From positions 62,001 to 126,000 of the forward strand of contig JBBSBH010000012.1 in NCBI GenBank assembly GCA_038251405.1: 64,000 nucleotides of DNA, written 5' to 3'. The notes under the pieces were generated by a model. It made no database searches. It was not told the DNA's origin and saw only the letters and a program-made list of their open reading frames with translations. How positions within the stretch are numbered: the first letter of the stretch is position 1; every line of letters starts with the position of its first letter. The DNA is from JADJLQ01 sp038251405 (GTDB taxonomy: Bacteria > Bacteroidota > Bacteroidia > Chitinophagales > Saprospiraceae). The translations under genes were made by a program, and so were the position numbers. Of this stretch, positions 46,184-54,525 are shown in pieces.

Positions 46184-47404
46184 ATGTGGATAACAATAAA
46201 AATAGCCTGGAAAAATATCTGGAGAAACAAGGTGCGAAGCCTGGTGGTGATAGGATCCATAATAGTGGGGGTATGGTCAGTCATTTTCCTGATGAGTTTT
46301 TCGCTGGGCATGGGTGATAGCTACGTGAGGAATGCGGTAAAAAATCAATATGCACATATTCAAATACATCATCCTGAATTTATAGAAGATCAGGAAGTAA
46401 GATTTACTATCGAACTTAAAGGTCAAATTTCTTCCATACCCAACGTAAAAAATTACTCTGCAAGAATTATTTCAAACGGAATGCTGAGTACTGGCCATGG
46501 TGCAAAAGGGGTCTTTATTAAAGGCATTATACCGGACAAAGAAAGTAAGCTCTCAGATCTGGATAAGAAAATTGTTGAGGGCGATTATCTATCAGAAGAT
46601 GATACCAAAGGTCTATTGGTATCAAAAAAAATGATTGAAAAATTTAAATTGAAGCTAAAATCAAGAGTCGTTCTAACTATACAGGATCAAGTAGGAACGA
46701 TAAAATATGCCGCATACAGAGTCTCCGGGATCTACTCTACTGGAAATTCAATGGTGGATGAAAGTCAAGTATTTGTAAATGAAAAAGGTCTAAGAAATTT
46801 AATTTTAGGCGATACTGTTCCAGTAAATATTTTCCATGAGATAGCTATTGAAGTAAGTAGACCTGACAGTATAGCTCAAGTGGAATCTCTTTTGCAAAGT
46901 ATTTATCCAATAGATACCATTCAAAACTACAAAGAATTAGCTCCGGATCTAGCTTTGATGGAAACCCAAATTCGGACCAGTGGGTTTATTTTTATTTTCA
47001 TCTTTATGCTGGCGCTTATTTTCGGCATCATCAATACTATGCTGATGGCTGTACTGGAAAGATATCGGGAATTAGGAATGTTACAGGCTATCGGAATGCC
47101 AAAGCTTAAAGTATTTGGGATGGTAGTATGGGAGACCATTTTTATGTGCATGGCAGGTGTTCCTGTTGGCTTTTTTCTCGGTTGGATTTCAGTATATTAT
47201 TTTCAAGGACGAGGTCTTGATTTGAGCGCATTTGCCAAAGGCAATGAACAGTTCGGTATTGATAGCATCATATATCCAATCACTGATAATGCTCTATTTA
47301 CTCAGTTGGGCATTGCTGTTGCTATCACTTCTATTCTAGCAGCTATATATCCAGCTATTAAAGCAGTAAACTTAAGACCTGTTGAAGCCATCAGAAAAAT
47401 ATAA
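46184..47404 (+). CDS. FtsX/MacB-type ABC permease 2
   Basis: The 406-residue permease is homologous to the one before it. It has an N-terminal helix (RSLVVIGSIIVGVWSVIFL), a periplasmic domain, and three C-terminal helices (FIFIFMLALIFGIINTMLMA, IFMCMAGVPVGFFLG, LGIAVAITSILAAIYPAI). It ends with the family AVNLRPVEAIRKI. The pair probably forms a LolC/LolE-like heterodimer. Gaps to neighbours are 12 and 27 nt. Confidence 0.92.
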   Translation: MWITIKIAWKNIWRNKVRSLVVIGSIIVGVWSVIFLMSFSLGMGDSYVRNAVKNQYAHIQIHHPEFIEDQEVRFTIELKGQISSIPNVKNYSARIISNGMLSTGHGAKGVFIKGIIPDKESKLSDLDKKIVEGDYLSEDDTKGLLVSKKMIEKFKLKLKSRVVLTIQDQVGTIKYAAYRVSGIYSTGNSMVDESQVFVNEKGLRNLILGDTVPVNIFHEIAIEVSRPDSIAQVESLLQSIYPIDTIQNYKELAPDLALMETQIRTSGFIFIFIFMLALIFGIINTMLMAVLERYRELGMLQAIGMPKLKVFGMVVWETIFMCMAGVPVGFFLGWISVYYFQGRGLDLSAFAKGNEQFGIDSIIYPITDNALFTQLGIAVAITSILAAIYPAIKAVNLRPVEAIRKI

Positions 47405-47431
47405 TTCAATGAAAAATCAAATGAAAAATAA

Positions 47432-48115
47432 ATGAAAGTAATCGAAGTAATAGGAGTCACTAAGACTTATAATCCGGATAAAATTCCAGTGTATGCATTA
47501 CGGGGAGTAAACCTTGTGGTAGAAGCAGGAGAGTTTACGGCCATCGTAGGGCCATCAGGTAGTGGCAAAACTACTCTTCTAAACATCATTGGAGGTCTTG
47601 ATAGACCCAGCACAGGAGAAATTATTATTGGAGGAAAAAGACTTAACCAATTATCCGAAAATGAATTAATAAAATTTCGTCAAAAAGAAATTGGTTTTGT
47701 GTTCCAATCTTATAATCTCATTCCAGTCCTGACAGTAAAAGAGAACACAGAGTTTGTGATGCTGCTTCAAAATATTCCCAAAGCTCAAAGAGATGCCCGC
47801 ACACACGAACTTCTGGACTCTGTAGGGTTATCGGATAAATTGAATAAAAGACCATCCGAACTCAGTGGTGGCCAACAGCAAAGAGTTGCAGTTGCAAGAG
47901 CTTTAGCTCCTAAACCAAAATTCATACTGGCGGATGAACCCACTGCCAATCTTGATAGTGTAAGTACTTCCAATCTACTGGAAATCATGGAGGCTTTAAA
48001 TCATAAAGAAAATATCACTTTCGTTTTTTCAACGCATGATCACAGAGTGATAGAAAGAGCTCATAGAGTGGTGGTGCTGGAAGATGGCGTCATCAAAGAA
48101 GATAATCGGCAATGA
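47432..48115 (+). CDS. LolD/MacB-type ABC ATPase
   Basis: The 227-residue ATPase has Walker A GPSGSGKT (40-47), the Q-loop in GFVFQSYNLIPVLTV, signature LSGGQQQR, Walker B FILADEPTANLD and switch His in FSTHDHRV. It powers the two FtsX-type permeases. The last codons overlap the ATG of the outer membrane barrel gene (ATGA), a strong sign of one functional unit. Confidence 0.95.
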   Translation: MKVIEVIGVTKTYNPDKIPVYALRGVNLVVEAGEFTAIVGPSGSGKTTLLNIIGGLDRPSTGEIIIGGKRLNQLSENELIKFRQKEIGFVFQSYNLIPVLTVKENTEFVMLLQNIPKAQRDARTHELLDSVGLSDKLNKRPSELSGGQQQRVAVARALAPKPKFILADEPTANLDSVSTSNLLEIMEALNHKENITFVFSTHDHRVIERAHRVVVLEDGVIKEDNRQ

Positions 48116-49284
48116 ATAAATTAATCGTTATATGCTCTTTGTTTTGTAGTAGTCTTTGTCTTTTGAATGCACAAAGTGGAACCGATAGCCTGGATAGAAA
48201 AATAAAAATCAGCGGTTATATCAAGAGTCTTCAGTCAGCTTACATCCTTAATAATAGTCCATTATTCACTGACCAACTCATTCACAATAGAATAAATCTG
48301 AAACAAGAGATTATTAAAAATCACACCTGGAATCTGGAATTTCGTAATAGAATTTTTTATGGCCAATTGGTTCAACTTTCGCAATCATCAGGAACTAAAT
48401 TTTTAAAAACTATTAACACTGATGAGAATAAATGGATAAGACCTTCCTTTGGATTAGAAAGTAAAAAAGGGATTGCCACACTTATCCAACTGGATAGAGC
48501 TTATTGGCAATGGTCTCCTGAAAATTGGGAGATAAGGATAGGCCGTCAGCGGGTCAATTGGGGGATGGCTACTATCTGGAATCCGAATGATATATTTAAT
48601 GCTTATGGGTTTACAGATTTCGATTATGAGGAGCGTCCGGCAGTAGATGGTATCCGGATTAGAAGATTTATCGGATATAGTGGAAGTATAGAGGCAGTGG
48701 CTTCCATAGGAAAAAACAGTAGTGATCTAAGTTTTGGGAGTTTGTATAAAACTAATATAGGTACTTACGATATGCAATTTTTGGCAGGTTATACAGATCA
48801 TCACTACGCCATCGGAGTTGGTACAGCTGGTAATTTGGGACTTTCTGGTTTAAAAATGGAAACCACTATTTTCGTTCCGGAAAATGGTGGAAATGTAGAT
48901 TTATCCAGCACTGTATCCATAGATTATACCTTTAAAAATGGAGTTTTTATCAGCGGAGGAGGGTTGTACAATAGTCAAGGCAAAACGGAAGGTGATCTAA
49001 GTACTTTATTCAATTTTCAACTTTCTGCACGAAACCTGTATCCATATAAATGGGCTATATTATCCTCATTGGGTTTTGATATTACTGCACTTCTAAATGC
49101 AAACTTAGTTGCTGTCTATAGCCCCGTACAATCGAATGCTTTATTCATCAATCCCAATCTTACCTATTCTATAGCCGAGGCCTGGGATATTAATTTAATA
49201 GGTCAATTGGCTTTCAATACTGCTTCAGGAAAATATACCAGCCCGATCAAAGGATTTTTTTTAAGATTAAAATATAGCTTCTAG
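48112..49284 (+). CDS. Outer membrane beta-barrel protein, last gene of the exporter operon
   Basis: The 390-residue protein has a leader (IVICSLFCSSLCLLNAQ) and is built of alternating beta strands ending in KGFFLRLKYSF, the usual terminal aromatic strand of outer membrane barrels. The block GRQRVNWGMATIWNPNDIFN resembles DUF1302/alginate-export-like barrels. In other systems these occur with LolA-like carriers and RND pumps. It may form the outer membrane exit or receiver for the exporter substrate. The assignment is by fold and context. Confidence 0.78.
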   Translation: MNKLIVICSLFCSSLCLLNAQSGTDSLDRKIKISGYIKSLQSAYILNNSPLFTDQLIHNRINLKQEIIKNHTWNLEFRNRIFYGQLVQLSQSSGTKFLKTINTDENKWIRPSFGLESKKGIATLIQLDRAYWQWSPENWEIRIGRQRVNWGMATIWNPNDIFNAYGFTDFDYEERPAVDGIRIRRFIGYSGSIEAVASIGKNSSDLSFGSLYKTNIGTYDMQFLAGYTDHHYAIGVGTAGNLGLSGLKMETTIFVPENGGNVDLSSTVSIDYTFKNGVFISGGGLYNSQGKTEGDLSTLFNFQLSARNLYPYKWAILSSLGFDITALLNANLVAVYSPVQSNALFINPNLTYSIAEAWDINLIGQLAFNTASGKYTSPIKGFFLRLKYSF

Positions 49285-49302
49285 CATGATGGGATTGCTT
49301 TA

Positions 49303-49336
49303 ATCAATAAAGGCAGATTAATCTGCCTTTATTGAT
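49303..49336. terminator. 34-bp perfect palindrome acting as bidirectional terminator
   Basis: A perfect 17+17 bp inverted repeat without a loop spacer is centred at 49319/49320 (core AAAGGCAGATT / AATCTGCCTTT). It lies between the convergent exporter operon and the ArsR/Cys-peptide unit, so it probably terminates both. Confidence 0.7.
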
Positions 49337-49354
49337 GAGTTATGGAATTGCCTA

Positions 49355-49411
49355 CTAGCAACATCCACCGCAGCATCCACCAGGATCCTGCACCTTTAAA
49401 CTACTTTTCAT
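49355..49411 (-). CDS. 18-residue Cys-rich peptide downstream of arsR
   Basis: ATG at 49411 opens a short frame coding MKSSLKVQDPGGCCGGCC, then TAG. It begins 32 nt after the arsR stop on the same strand and ends 18 nt before the palindromic terminator, so it fits in the arsR transcript. The paired CC-GG-CC tail could bind thiophilic metals or As(III), or be modified after translation. There is no Shine-Dalgarno sequence, as is usual here. It is very short, so translation is unproven. Confidence 0.5.
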   Translation of the reverse strand: MKSSLKVQDPGGCCGGCC

Positions 49412-49443
49412 GGTTATAAAAAGATTTAGTGAAAAAATATGGT

Positions 49444-49782
49444 TTAACAACATTTTGCAAATTGATCCTTAAATTTTAAAAATAGGCTTGTAAATTCCTT
49501 TTGAAATTTTTCCAGTTCTACCCAATTCACACAATAGCAACTAGAGGCTCCTTCGATACTACCTATTACCAAATCTGCATCGTGTAAAGCTTTGATATGC
49601 TGACTCACTGTACTTTGAGCATAAGGCAATCCCTCTACTACTTCCCCGCAGATACACGCTCCATTAGTAGCTAAAAGCCTTAATATCTCTATCCTGGCAG
49701 GATGCGAAAGTGCTTTAGCCGTTCGGGCAATCGCCTGGTCTTTTAATGCAAACTGCCCTCTTTTATCCTTGGTCAATGCCAT
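49444..49782 (-). CDS. ArsR/SmtB-family repressor
   Basis: The 112-residue winged-helix regulator has LSHPARIEILRLLATNGACIC, with a CxC pair (CICGEVV) at the position of the classic alpha-3 metal site. The recognition helix is QSTVSQHIKALHDADLV, and further Cys residues sit in SCYC and at the C-terminus (KCC). As(III) or soft-metal sensing is inferred. Two identical operators lie upstream, and a Cys-rich peptide is encoded downstream. No arsenite pump or reductase gene is adjacent. Confidence 0.9.
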   Translation of the reverse strand: MALTKDKRGQFALKDQAIARTAKALSHPARIEILRLLATNGACICGEVVEGLPYAQSTVSQHIKALHDADLVIGSIEGASSCYCVNWVELEKFQKEFTSLFLKFKDQFAKCC

Positions 49783-49796
49783 AATTAATATAGTAT

Positions 49797-49812
49797 ATCG
49801 TAAATATACGAT
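49797..49812. promoter_or_regulatory. ArsR operator, copy 1
   Basis: ATCGTA-N4-TACGAT (spacer AATA), a perfect 6-bp-arm dyad, lies 15 nt upstream of the arsR ATG. An identical 16-bp copy with matching flanks lies 83 bp further upstream. Confidence 0.6.
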
Positions 49813-49879
49813 TAATTAGCGAATCATAAAATTTTAACATCCTTAATTTTACCTTCCTAGAAAGCAATATTATTAGTAT

Positions 49880-49895
49880 ATCGTAAATATACGAT
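49880..49895. promoter_or_regulatory. ArsR operator, copy 2
   Basis: This is a second ATCGTA-N4-TACGAT dyad with the same spacer. Identity with copy 1 extends into the left flank (TAGTAT). The two sites flank the arsR promoter region. Confidence 0.6.
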
Positions 49896-49957
49896 ATTAA
49901 TTTCCCAATTTGAACTATTTCAGACCCATCTAAAAAAACAAAAATTATTGACTATTC

Positions 49958-51031
49958 CTAAAAACTTGCCACCGACCAGAAAGCCTTTTTAGGTTTTAAA
50001 TCTTTGTCAAATAATAAAGGATAATCTTTTCTTCCTCTCACCGGAAAATTATCTAACCAACTGTTGCGATCTGATATATTCCAAAAGGTAACTCCGGATA
50101 TACTTTTATGATATTTTCTAAAAAGATCAAAGCAGGTTTTGTATCGTTCGATCTGAAAATTTTCTCTTTCGGGGGTATATATCGCCAGGCTATCCTCTGG
50201 TTTTCTTTCTCTTCGACCATGCTCTTTGGGATATATCGAAATATCCAGCTCCGTGATCTGCACCTGTACTCCCAATTCGGAGAATCGTTTTAAAGTAGAT
50301 TCCAGCACTTCTTGCGTTGGTTCATAAATAGACCAATGTCCTTGCAACCCTACTCCTGAAATAGGTACCCCCTTTTCTTTTAACTCTTTTACAAGCTTGA
50401 ATATTTTTTCTCTTTTTACAGGATTTATTTCGTTGTAATCATTATAAAAAAGTATTGCATCCGGGTCTGCTTCGTGGGCCCACTGAAAAGCTTTTTCTAT
50501 AAACTCTGGACCACAGATAGTATACCAAAGTGAAGTCCTATAAAATTCATCCATTTTATCTGAGATCGCTTCATTCACTACATCCCAGGCATATATTTTG
50601 CCTCTAAATCTTCCCACTACCGATGTAATATGATCGTGAAGCCTGTTGAGTAACACTTCTTTGGATACCGTATCACCTGATTCAGTTTTAAATAACCAAT
50701 TCGGAGTTTGATTGTGCCAGCAAAGTGTATGCCCTCGCATGTACATATGATTTCTTTCGGCGAAAGCCCAAATTGAATCTGCGCCGACCCAATTGTATTC
50801 ATTTTCCTTCGGATGGATAGGACCCATTTTCATGGCATTTTCGGGAGTCATGCTATTAAATTGCGTTTTGATCAGTGCTGCCTCGTCGGTTTGCAATGAT
50901 CGGGGCGATACGGCTACGCCTATCTTGAAGTAATCTTTGTATACTTTGGCTAGAGTAATTACTTCTGGATTTTGACTAACGCCTACTGTTACACTCAGCA
51001 AGAGAAATATTATGAGTACAATCTTTGACAT
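49958..51031 (-). CDS. GH10 endo-1,4-beta-xylanase
   Basis: The 357-residue protein has a leader (IVLIIFLLLSVTVGVSQ) and a complete GH10 barrel: FNSMTPENAMKMG, RGHTLCWHNQTP, acid/base Glu154 in WDVVNEAIS, and nucleophile Glu261 in QITELDIS. It hydrolyses xylan in the periplasm or outside. No T9SS tail or carbohydrate-binding module is present. It lacks xylan-utilisation neighbours apart from the UxuA-like gene at 53.4 kb. Confidence 0.93.
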   Translation of the reverse strand: MSKIVLIIFLLLSVTVGVSQNPEVITLAKVYKDYFKIGVAVSPRSLQTDEAALIKTQFNSMTPENAMKMGPIHPKENEYNWVGADSIWAFAERNHMYMRGHTLCWHNQTPNWLFKTESGDTVSKEVLLNRLHDHITSVVGRFRGKIYAWDVVNEAISDKMDEFYRTSLWYTICGPEFIEKAFQWAHEADPDAILFYNDYNEINPVKREKIFKLVKELKEKGVPISGVGLQGHWSIYEPTQEVLESTLKRFSELGVQVQITELDISIYPKEHGRRERKPEDSLAIYTPERENFQIERYKTCFDLFRKYHKSISGVTFWNISDRNSWLDNFPVRGRKDYPLLFDKDLKPKKAFWSVASF

Positions 51032-51100
51032 ACTTTTTAAAATTAGATTAATTGAAAATTAATTGATTTTATTGGTTGTTCTATATGGGTAGTAAATTTA

Positions 51101-51393
51101 GGCTCTTTACTGTATTTAGTGGATAAAACTGCACTAAAAATACTGAATCAAAATTTAAAGTTATCAGATATTCAGGATCTAGGATAGGACTGTGCCAAAA
51201 TACTGGTCGAGCAGTAAATGTCTAATAGAATACGAATCATTAGTCCGTGAGAATGCAAAGAAAAGGTACATATCCCAAGGCGAGTTTATTTTGGCACGAG
51301 CTTTTTTGTTACTTTTTTTGCAGAAAAAAAAGTAAGGCAAATATTAAACAAAATAACTTTTAAAATTTTACCCACTAAATGTGGTAAAGAGCC
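51101..51393. mobile_element. MITE-like element with 28-bp terminal inverted repeats
   Basis: The 293-bp intergenic segment is bounded by inverted repeats matching at 24 of 28 positions (left 51101-51128 begins GGCTCTTTAC; right 51366-51393 reads the same on the minus strand). It carries no transposase. Ends starting GGCTCTTT resemble ISL3-type ends by recall. Inside is a strong A/T hairpin (51309-51335, TTACTTTTTTT paired with AAAAAAAGTAA). No clear target duplication is seen. It ends 3 nt before the stop codon of the TPR gene. It makes up most of the 365-bp gap here. Confidence 0.5.
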
Positions 51394-51396
51394 ATT

Positions 51397-53202
51397 TTAT
51401 TGAAGCTTGTCCCCTCTTAAATTCCGGAATCTTTTTCTTGCTTCTACAGCAAATGTACTATTTGAAAAATCCAAAAAGAGTTTCTCATACAAGTCTTTTG
51501 CTTTATCCTTTTGATTCAATTTAAAATCATAGATTTCTGCAAGCGCAAAAATGGAATTGTCACATCTGATACCCTCCTTATACTTCTCTATAATGGCTTC
51601 GTAAATCGGAATGGCTTCGTTCCATTTTTTCAATTCACTGTAGATATGCGCTTTTTCATACAAGACATCATCTGTAATATCATGATTAGGATAAATGATC
51701 AGAATAGAGTCCAATTTTTCTAATGCTTCATCATGCTTATTTTGAAAATCCAAAAGCTCAGCTGCAGCAAAATACTCTAATGCCTCTGCAACCGTATCCC
51801 CTTTCATATTATCAATAATAAACACCGAAAGATCTATGGCATCATTACTTATATACCTGGAAGTAGCAGCTTTCAGAATGTCAAACTGTTTTTGAGCCCA
51901 GGTAAAGTCTCCGTTGAAATAGGAAAGCTTTGCATTTCGATAGCGCGCTTCTTCTCCCAGCTGGTCTTCTTTAAAGGCTTTATCTACTTGAGAGTACAAT
52001 AGAGTTGCCTCCCAAGGTTCATTTTGTATCAAGTAATAATCTCCCAGATTGAGCTTAGCCTGTGCTAAAGCATTTTTTGGGATATTAGGAAGATGGACTA
52101 ATTCATCTAATATTTTTACAGCCTTGGGCATGTCATTCAAATAAAGGGCTTCGAGTTCTGCATACTCAATTATTAGCAGGCAGGTATTTCTATTTTTTCC
52201 AAATTCATTGATGAAAGTCTCATAGTCTTGCTCTAAATTTTTCAATTCCTCCTGTGTATTTGGATTGGCGGAATTTTTAATTTTTATTCTTTTACATACC
52301 AACGTATTTTTCTTAGCCTCAATGTAGAAAGTATTTTGTGGCCCTTTTTCTTTGGTGATAGTTTCATATGCTTTAATAGCTGGATCATATTCCAATGCGT
52401 TCTGAGCTATCTGGCCTATCTGAAAAATGCGTTGGCCATTTTCATCCAGCATTTTATCAAGTGCCCTTGCCTGGCGTAATGCACCCAGATAGTCCTTGCT
52501 TTGCAGCATAGCCCATTGCATCATTTCTGGATAATGAATGGCCTGTGGAGCGGATTGAATAGCTGCATACAATTGTCGTTGCAATTCGAGGTAGTCATCA
52601 GGTTGGAAAGATCGTTGCATGAGTGACTCGATAGTTACTTCCCGTTGGGGATCAGCATCAAGACTGATCAAATAATATTTTATCATTTGAGCCATATCTC
52701 CTTTTCTCCGATACATATCGGCTATCAGGTATGGAAACATGTTCTTGTCATTAAATGCCTTCATGCCTTTCTCATAAGCAGATATGGCAAAGTCATACTT
52801 CGATAGATTCACAAATGCTCCGGCAAGACTGGTTATTTTACCTCTGTCATTGGGCAGTTTATCGATTGACTTTTTAAACTGCTCCTCGGCCAACTGCGGT
52901 TGTCCTTTCTTTTCCAATAAATTCCCATATACGATATAGTTGCCGGCTTCGTCAGGATAAGATTTCAATTGCTTTTTTACTAATATTTCAGCATCATCAA
53001 TTTTATCCTGATACACCAGGCAGTCAGAAAGTCGATTGAAATAATAGGTATTTGATTTATTCTGATCCAATAATTTGGAGAATAGAATTCCTGCCTTCTC
53101 ATACTCTCCATCCTGATAATATTGTTCGGCTAATCTCGAATCCTGACTTATCAGAGCAAAATTTAGACTTAAAAATAAAACTATGCCACAAAGCTTATTC
53201 AT
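51397..53202 (-). CDS. Exported tetratricopeptide-repeat protein
   Basis: The roughly 600-residue protein has a leader (LCGIVLFLSLNFALISQ) and helical TPR-like repeats throughout (DSRLAEQYYQDGEYEKAGIL, PQLAEEQFKKSIDKLPND, WNEAIPIYEAIIEKYKEG, DKAKDLYEKLFLDFSNS). It probably acts as a periplasmic scaffold. Partner is unknown. ATG 53202 is preferred over ATG 53217 because the leader then begins directly. The 3' end abuts the MITE-like element. Confidence 0.82.
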   Translation of the reverse strand: MNKLCGIVLFLSLNFALISQDSRLAEQYYQDGEYEKAGILFSKLLDQNKSNTYYFNRLSDCLVYQDKIDDAEILVKKQLKSYPDEAGNYIVYGNLLEKKGQPQLAEEQFKKSIDKLPNDRGKITSLAGAFVNLSKYDFAISAYEKGMKAFNDKNMFPYLIADMYRRKGDMAQMIKYYLISLDADPQREVTIESLMQRSFQPDDYLELQRQLYAAIQSAPQAIHYPEMMQWAMLQSKDYLGALRQARALDKMLDENGQRIFQIGQIAQNALEYDPAIKAYETITKEKGPQNTFYIEAKKNTLVCKRIKIKNSANPNTQEELKNLEQDYETFINEFGKNRNTCLLIIEYAELEALYLNDMPKAVKILDELVHLPNIPKNALAQAKLNLGDYYLIQNEPWEATLLYSQVDKAFKEDQLGEEARYRNAKLSYFNGDFTWAQKQFDILKAATSRYISNDAIDLSVFIIDNMKGDTVAEALEYFAAAELLDFQNKHDEALEKLDSILIIYPNHDITDDVLYEKAHIYSELKKWNEAIPIYEAIIEKYKEGIRCDNSIFALAEIYDFKLNQKDKAKDLYEKLFLDFSNSTFAVEARKRFRNLRGDKLQ

Positions 53203-53379
53203 TGATTCTAGGTTCAATTATCGTGTAAAGCCTACAAATATAATGGAATAATAAAGCCTCTTTCAGCCATAGTATATTTTAGATAAATAATAACACTATT
53301 ACTTCAAAATTAGATTCTCCAGGGATTCCAACCTTATATTTACTGTAATGAAATTGTTCAAAACAATAAAAGTTATGGA

Positions 53380-54513
53380 ATGAAAAAAAACCGACGGGAT
53401 TTCTTTAAAAAATCGAGTGCACTAACTGCCCTGCCATTTGTTTCCTTTCAAAATGCAACTTCTAATACTATATACAACTTTAGAAAAAAAGTGGGGTGGC
53501 CTCTTTCAGAAGGTCCCTATACTCCAAAGCTGGTAAGTGGTTTGCGAATAAATGCAGACGAAAAATCCATGCGAAGGTTAAAGCAAATTGGTCTAAATCA
53601 TGTGAGTTCTGTAGCACTTCCCGGTGTATGGATAGAATCCGAACTGAAGGGGTATATGGATAACTTTAAAATGCAAAGTTTAAAGCTTATAAACCTCATG
53701 TATGTGGTAGGGTCTGATATCATATTGGCTAAATCTAATCGAGATGAAGAAATAGAAAAAATTCAACAATCATTAGTTGTTGCCGGAAAGTGTGGACTCC
53801 CAAATGTTGAATATAATTGGTATGTAGATCGGTTGATCGAGGGTTATTTTGAGGTAAAAGGCAGAGGAGGTGCAGGCGTTACAGGATTTGACAATAACAA
53901 AGTGAAAAGCCTTCCTGCAAAGCCTGAAATTGGTATTCATAAAGCCGATGAAATCTGGGCAAATCTTACCTATTTTCTCCAGGCCGTAATTCCTGTGGCC
54001 GAAAAAGCAGGAGTACGGATGGCTCTCCATCCCAATGACCCGGTGGCCCAACTAAGCCACCAATCAGATCAAATTATGGCCAATCTCGCAGGTTGGAAAA
54101 AATTAATCTCGATTGTGGACTCACCTTCCAATGGAATCACATTTGATTGTGGGGTTACTCGTGAAATGGGGGAAGATCCAGTAGAGGTATGTAAGTATTT
54201 CGCATCCAGGGATCGCATCAACCACATGCATTTTCGAAATGTAATTTCTGAAATTCCTTATGATAAGTATACTGAAGTCTTTATAGATGAGGGCCAGGTA
54301 AACATGTTTGCAGTGATGAAAGAATTGATGAAACATGGATATAATAGAGGCATTTGGGCGGAACATCCGCGTATCCTGGATTATGATCGTGAATATCCTG
54401 GTAGCAAAATCAGTGGTGGCCCGGCAGGTGGCGGAGGTGGTGGTGGATATGCTGCTGAATGCTTTAATGCGGGATTTGCCAGAGCGATGATGTATGCTGT
54501 GATGAGTAGCTAA
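53380..54513 (+). CDS. UxuA-like mannonate dehydratase family protein with Tat-type leader
   Basis: The 377-residue TIM-barrel protein has a twin-arginine leader (KKNRRDFFKKSSALTALPF). Mannonate dehydratase-like blocks are MALHPNDPVAQ, SNGITFDCGVTREMGEDP, INHMHFRNV and FIDEGQVNMF. A Gly-rich loop (GGPAGGGGGGGY) precedes the C-terminal helix. UxuA dehydrates D-mannonate in glucuronate breakdown and is normally cytoplasmic, so the Tat leader is unusual. A related sugar-acid dehydratase or isomerase role is also possible. Confidence 0.75.
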   Translation: MKKNRRDFFKKSSALTALPFVSFQNATSNTIYNFRKKVGWPLSEGPYTPKLVSGLRINADEKSMRRLKQIGLNHVSSVALPGVWIESELKGYMDNFKMQSLKLINLMYVVGSDIILAKSNRDEEIEKIQQSLVVAGKCGLPNVEYNWYVDRLIEGYFEVKGRGGAGVTGFDNNKVKSLPAKPEIGIHKADEIWANLTYFLQAVIPVAEKAGVRMALHPNDPVAQLSHQSDQIMANLAGWKKLISIVDSPSNGITFDCGVTREMGEDPVEVCKYFASRDRINHMHFRNVISEIPYDKYTEVFIDEGQVNMFAVMKELMKHGYNRGIWAEHPRILDYDREYPGSKISGGPAGGGGGGGYAAECFNAGFARAMMYAVMSS

Positions 54514-54525
54514 TAAATTGTATGT

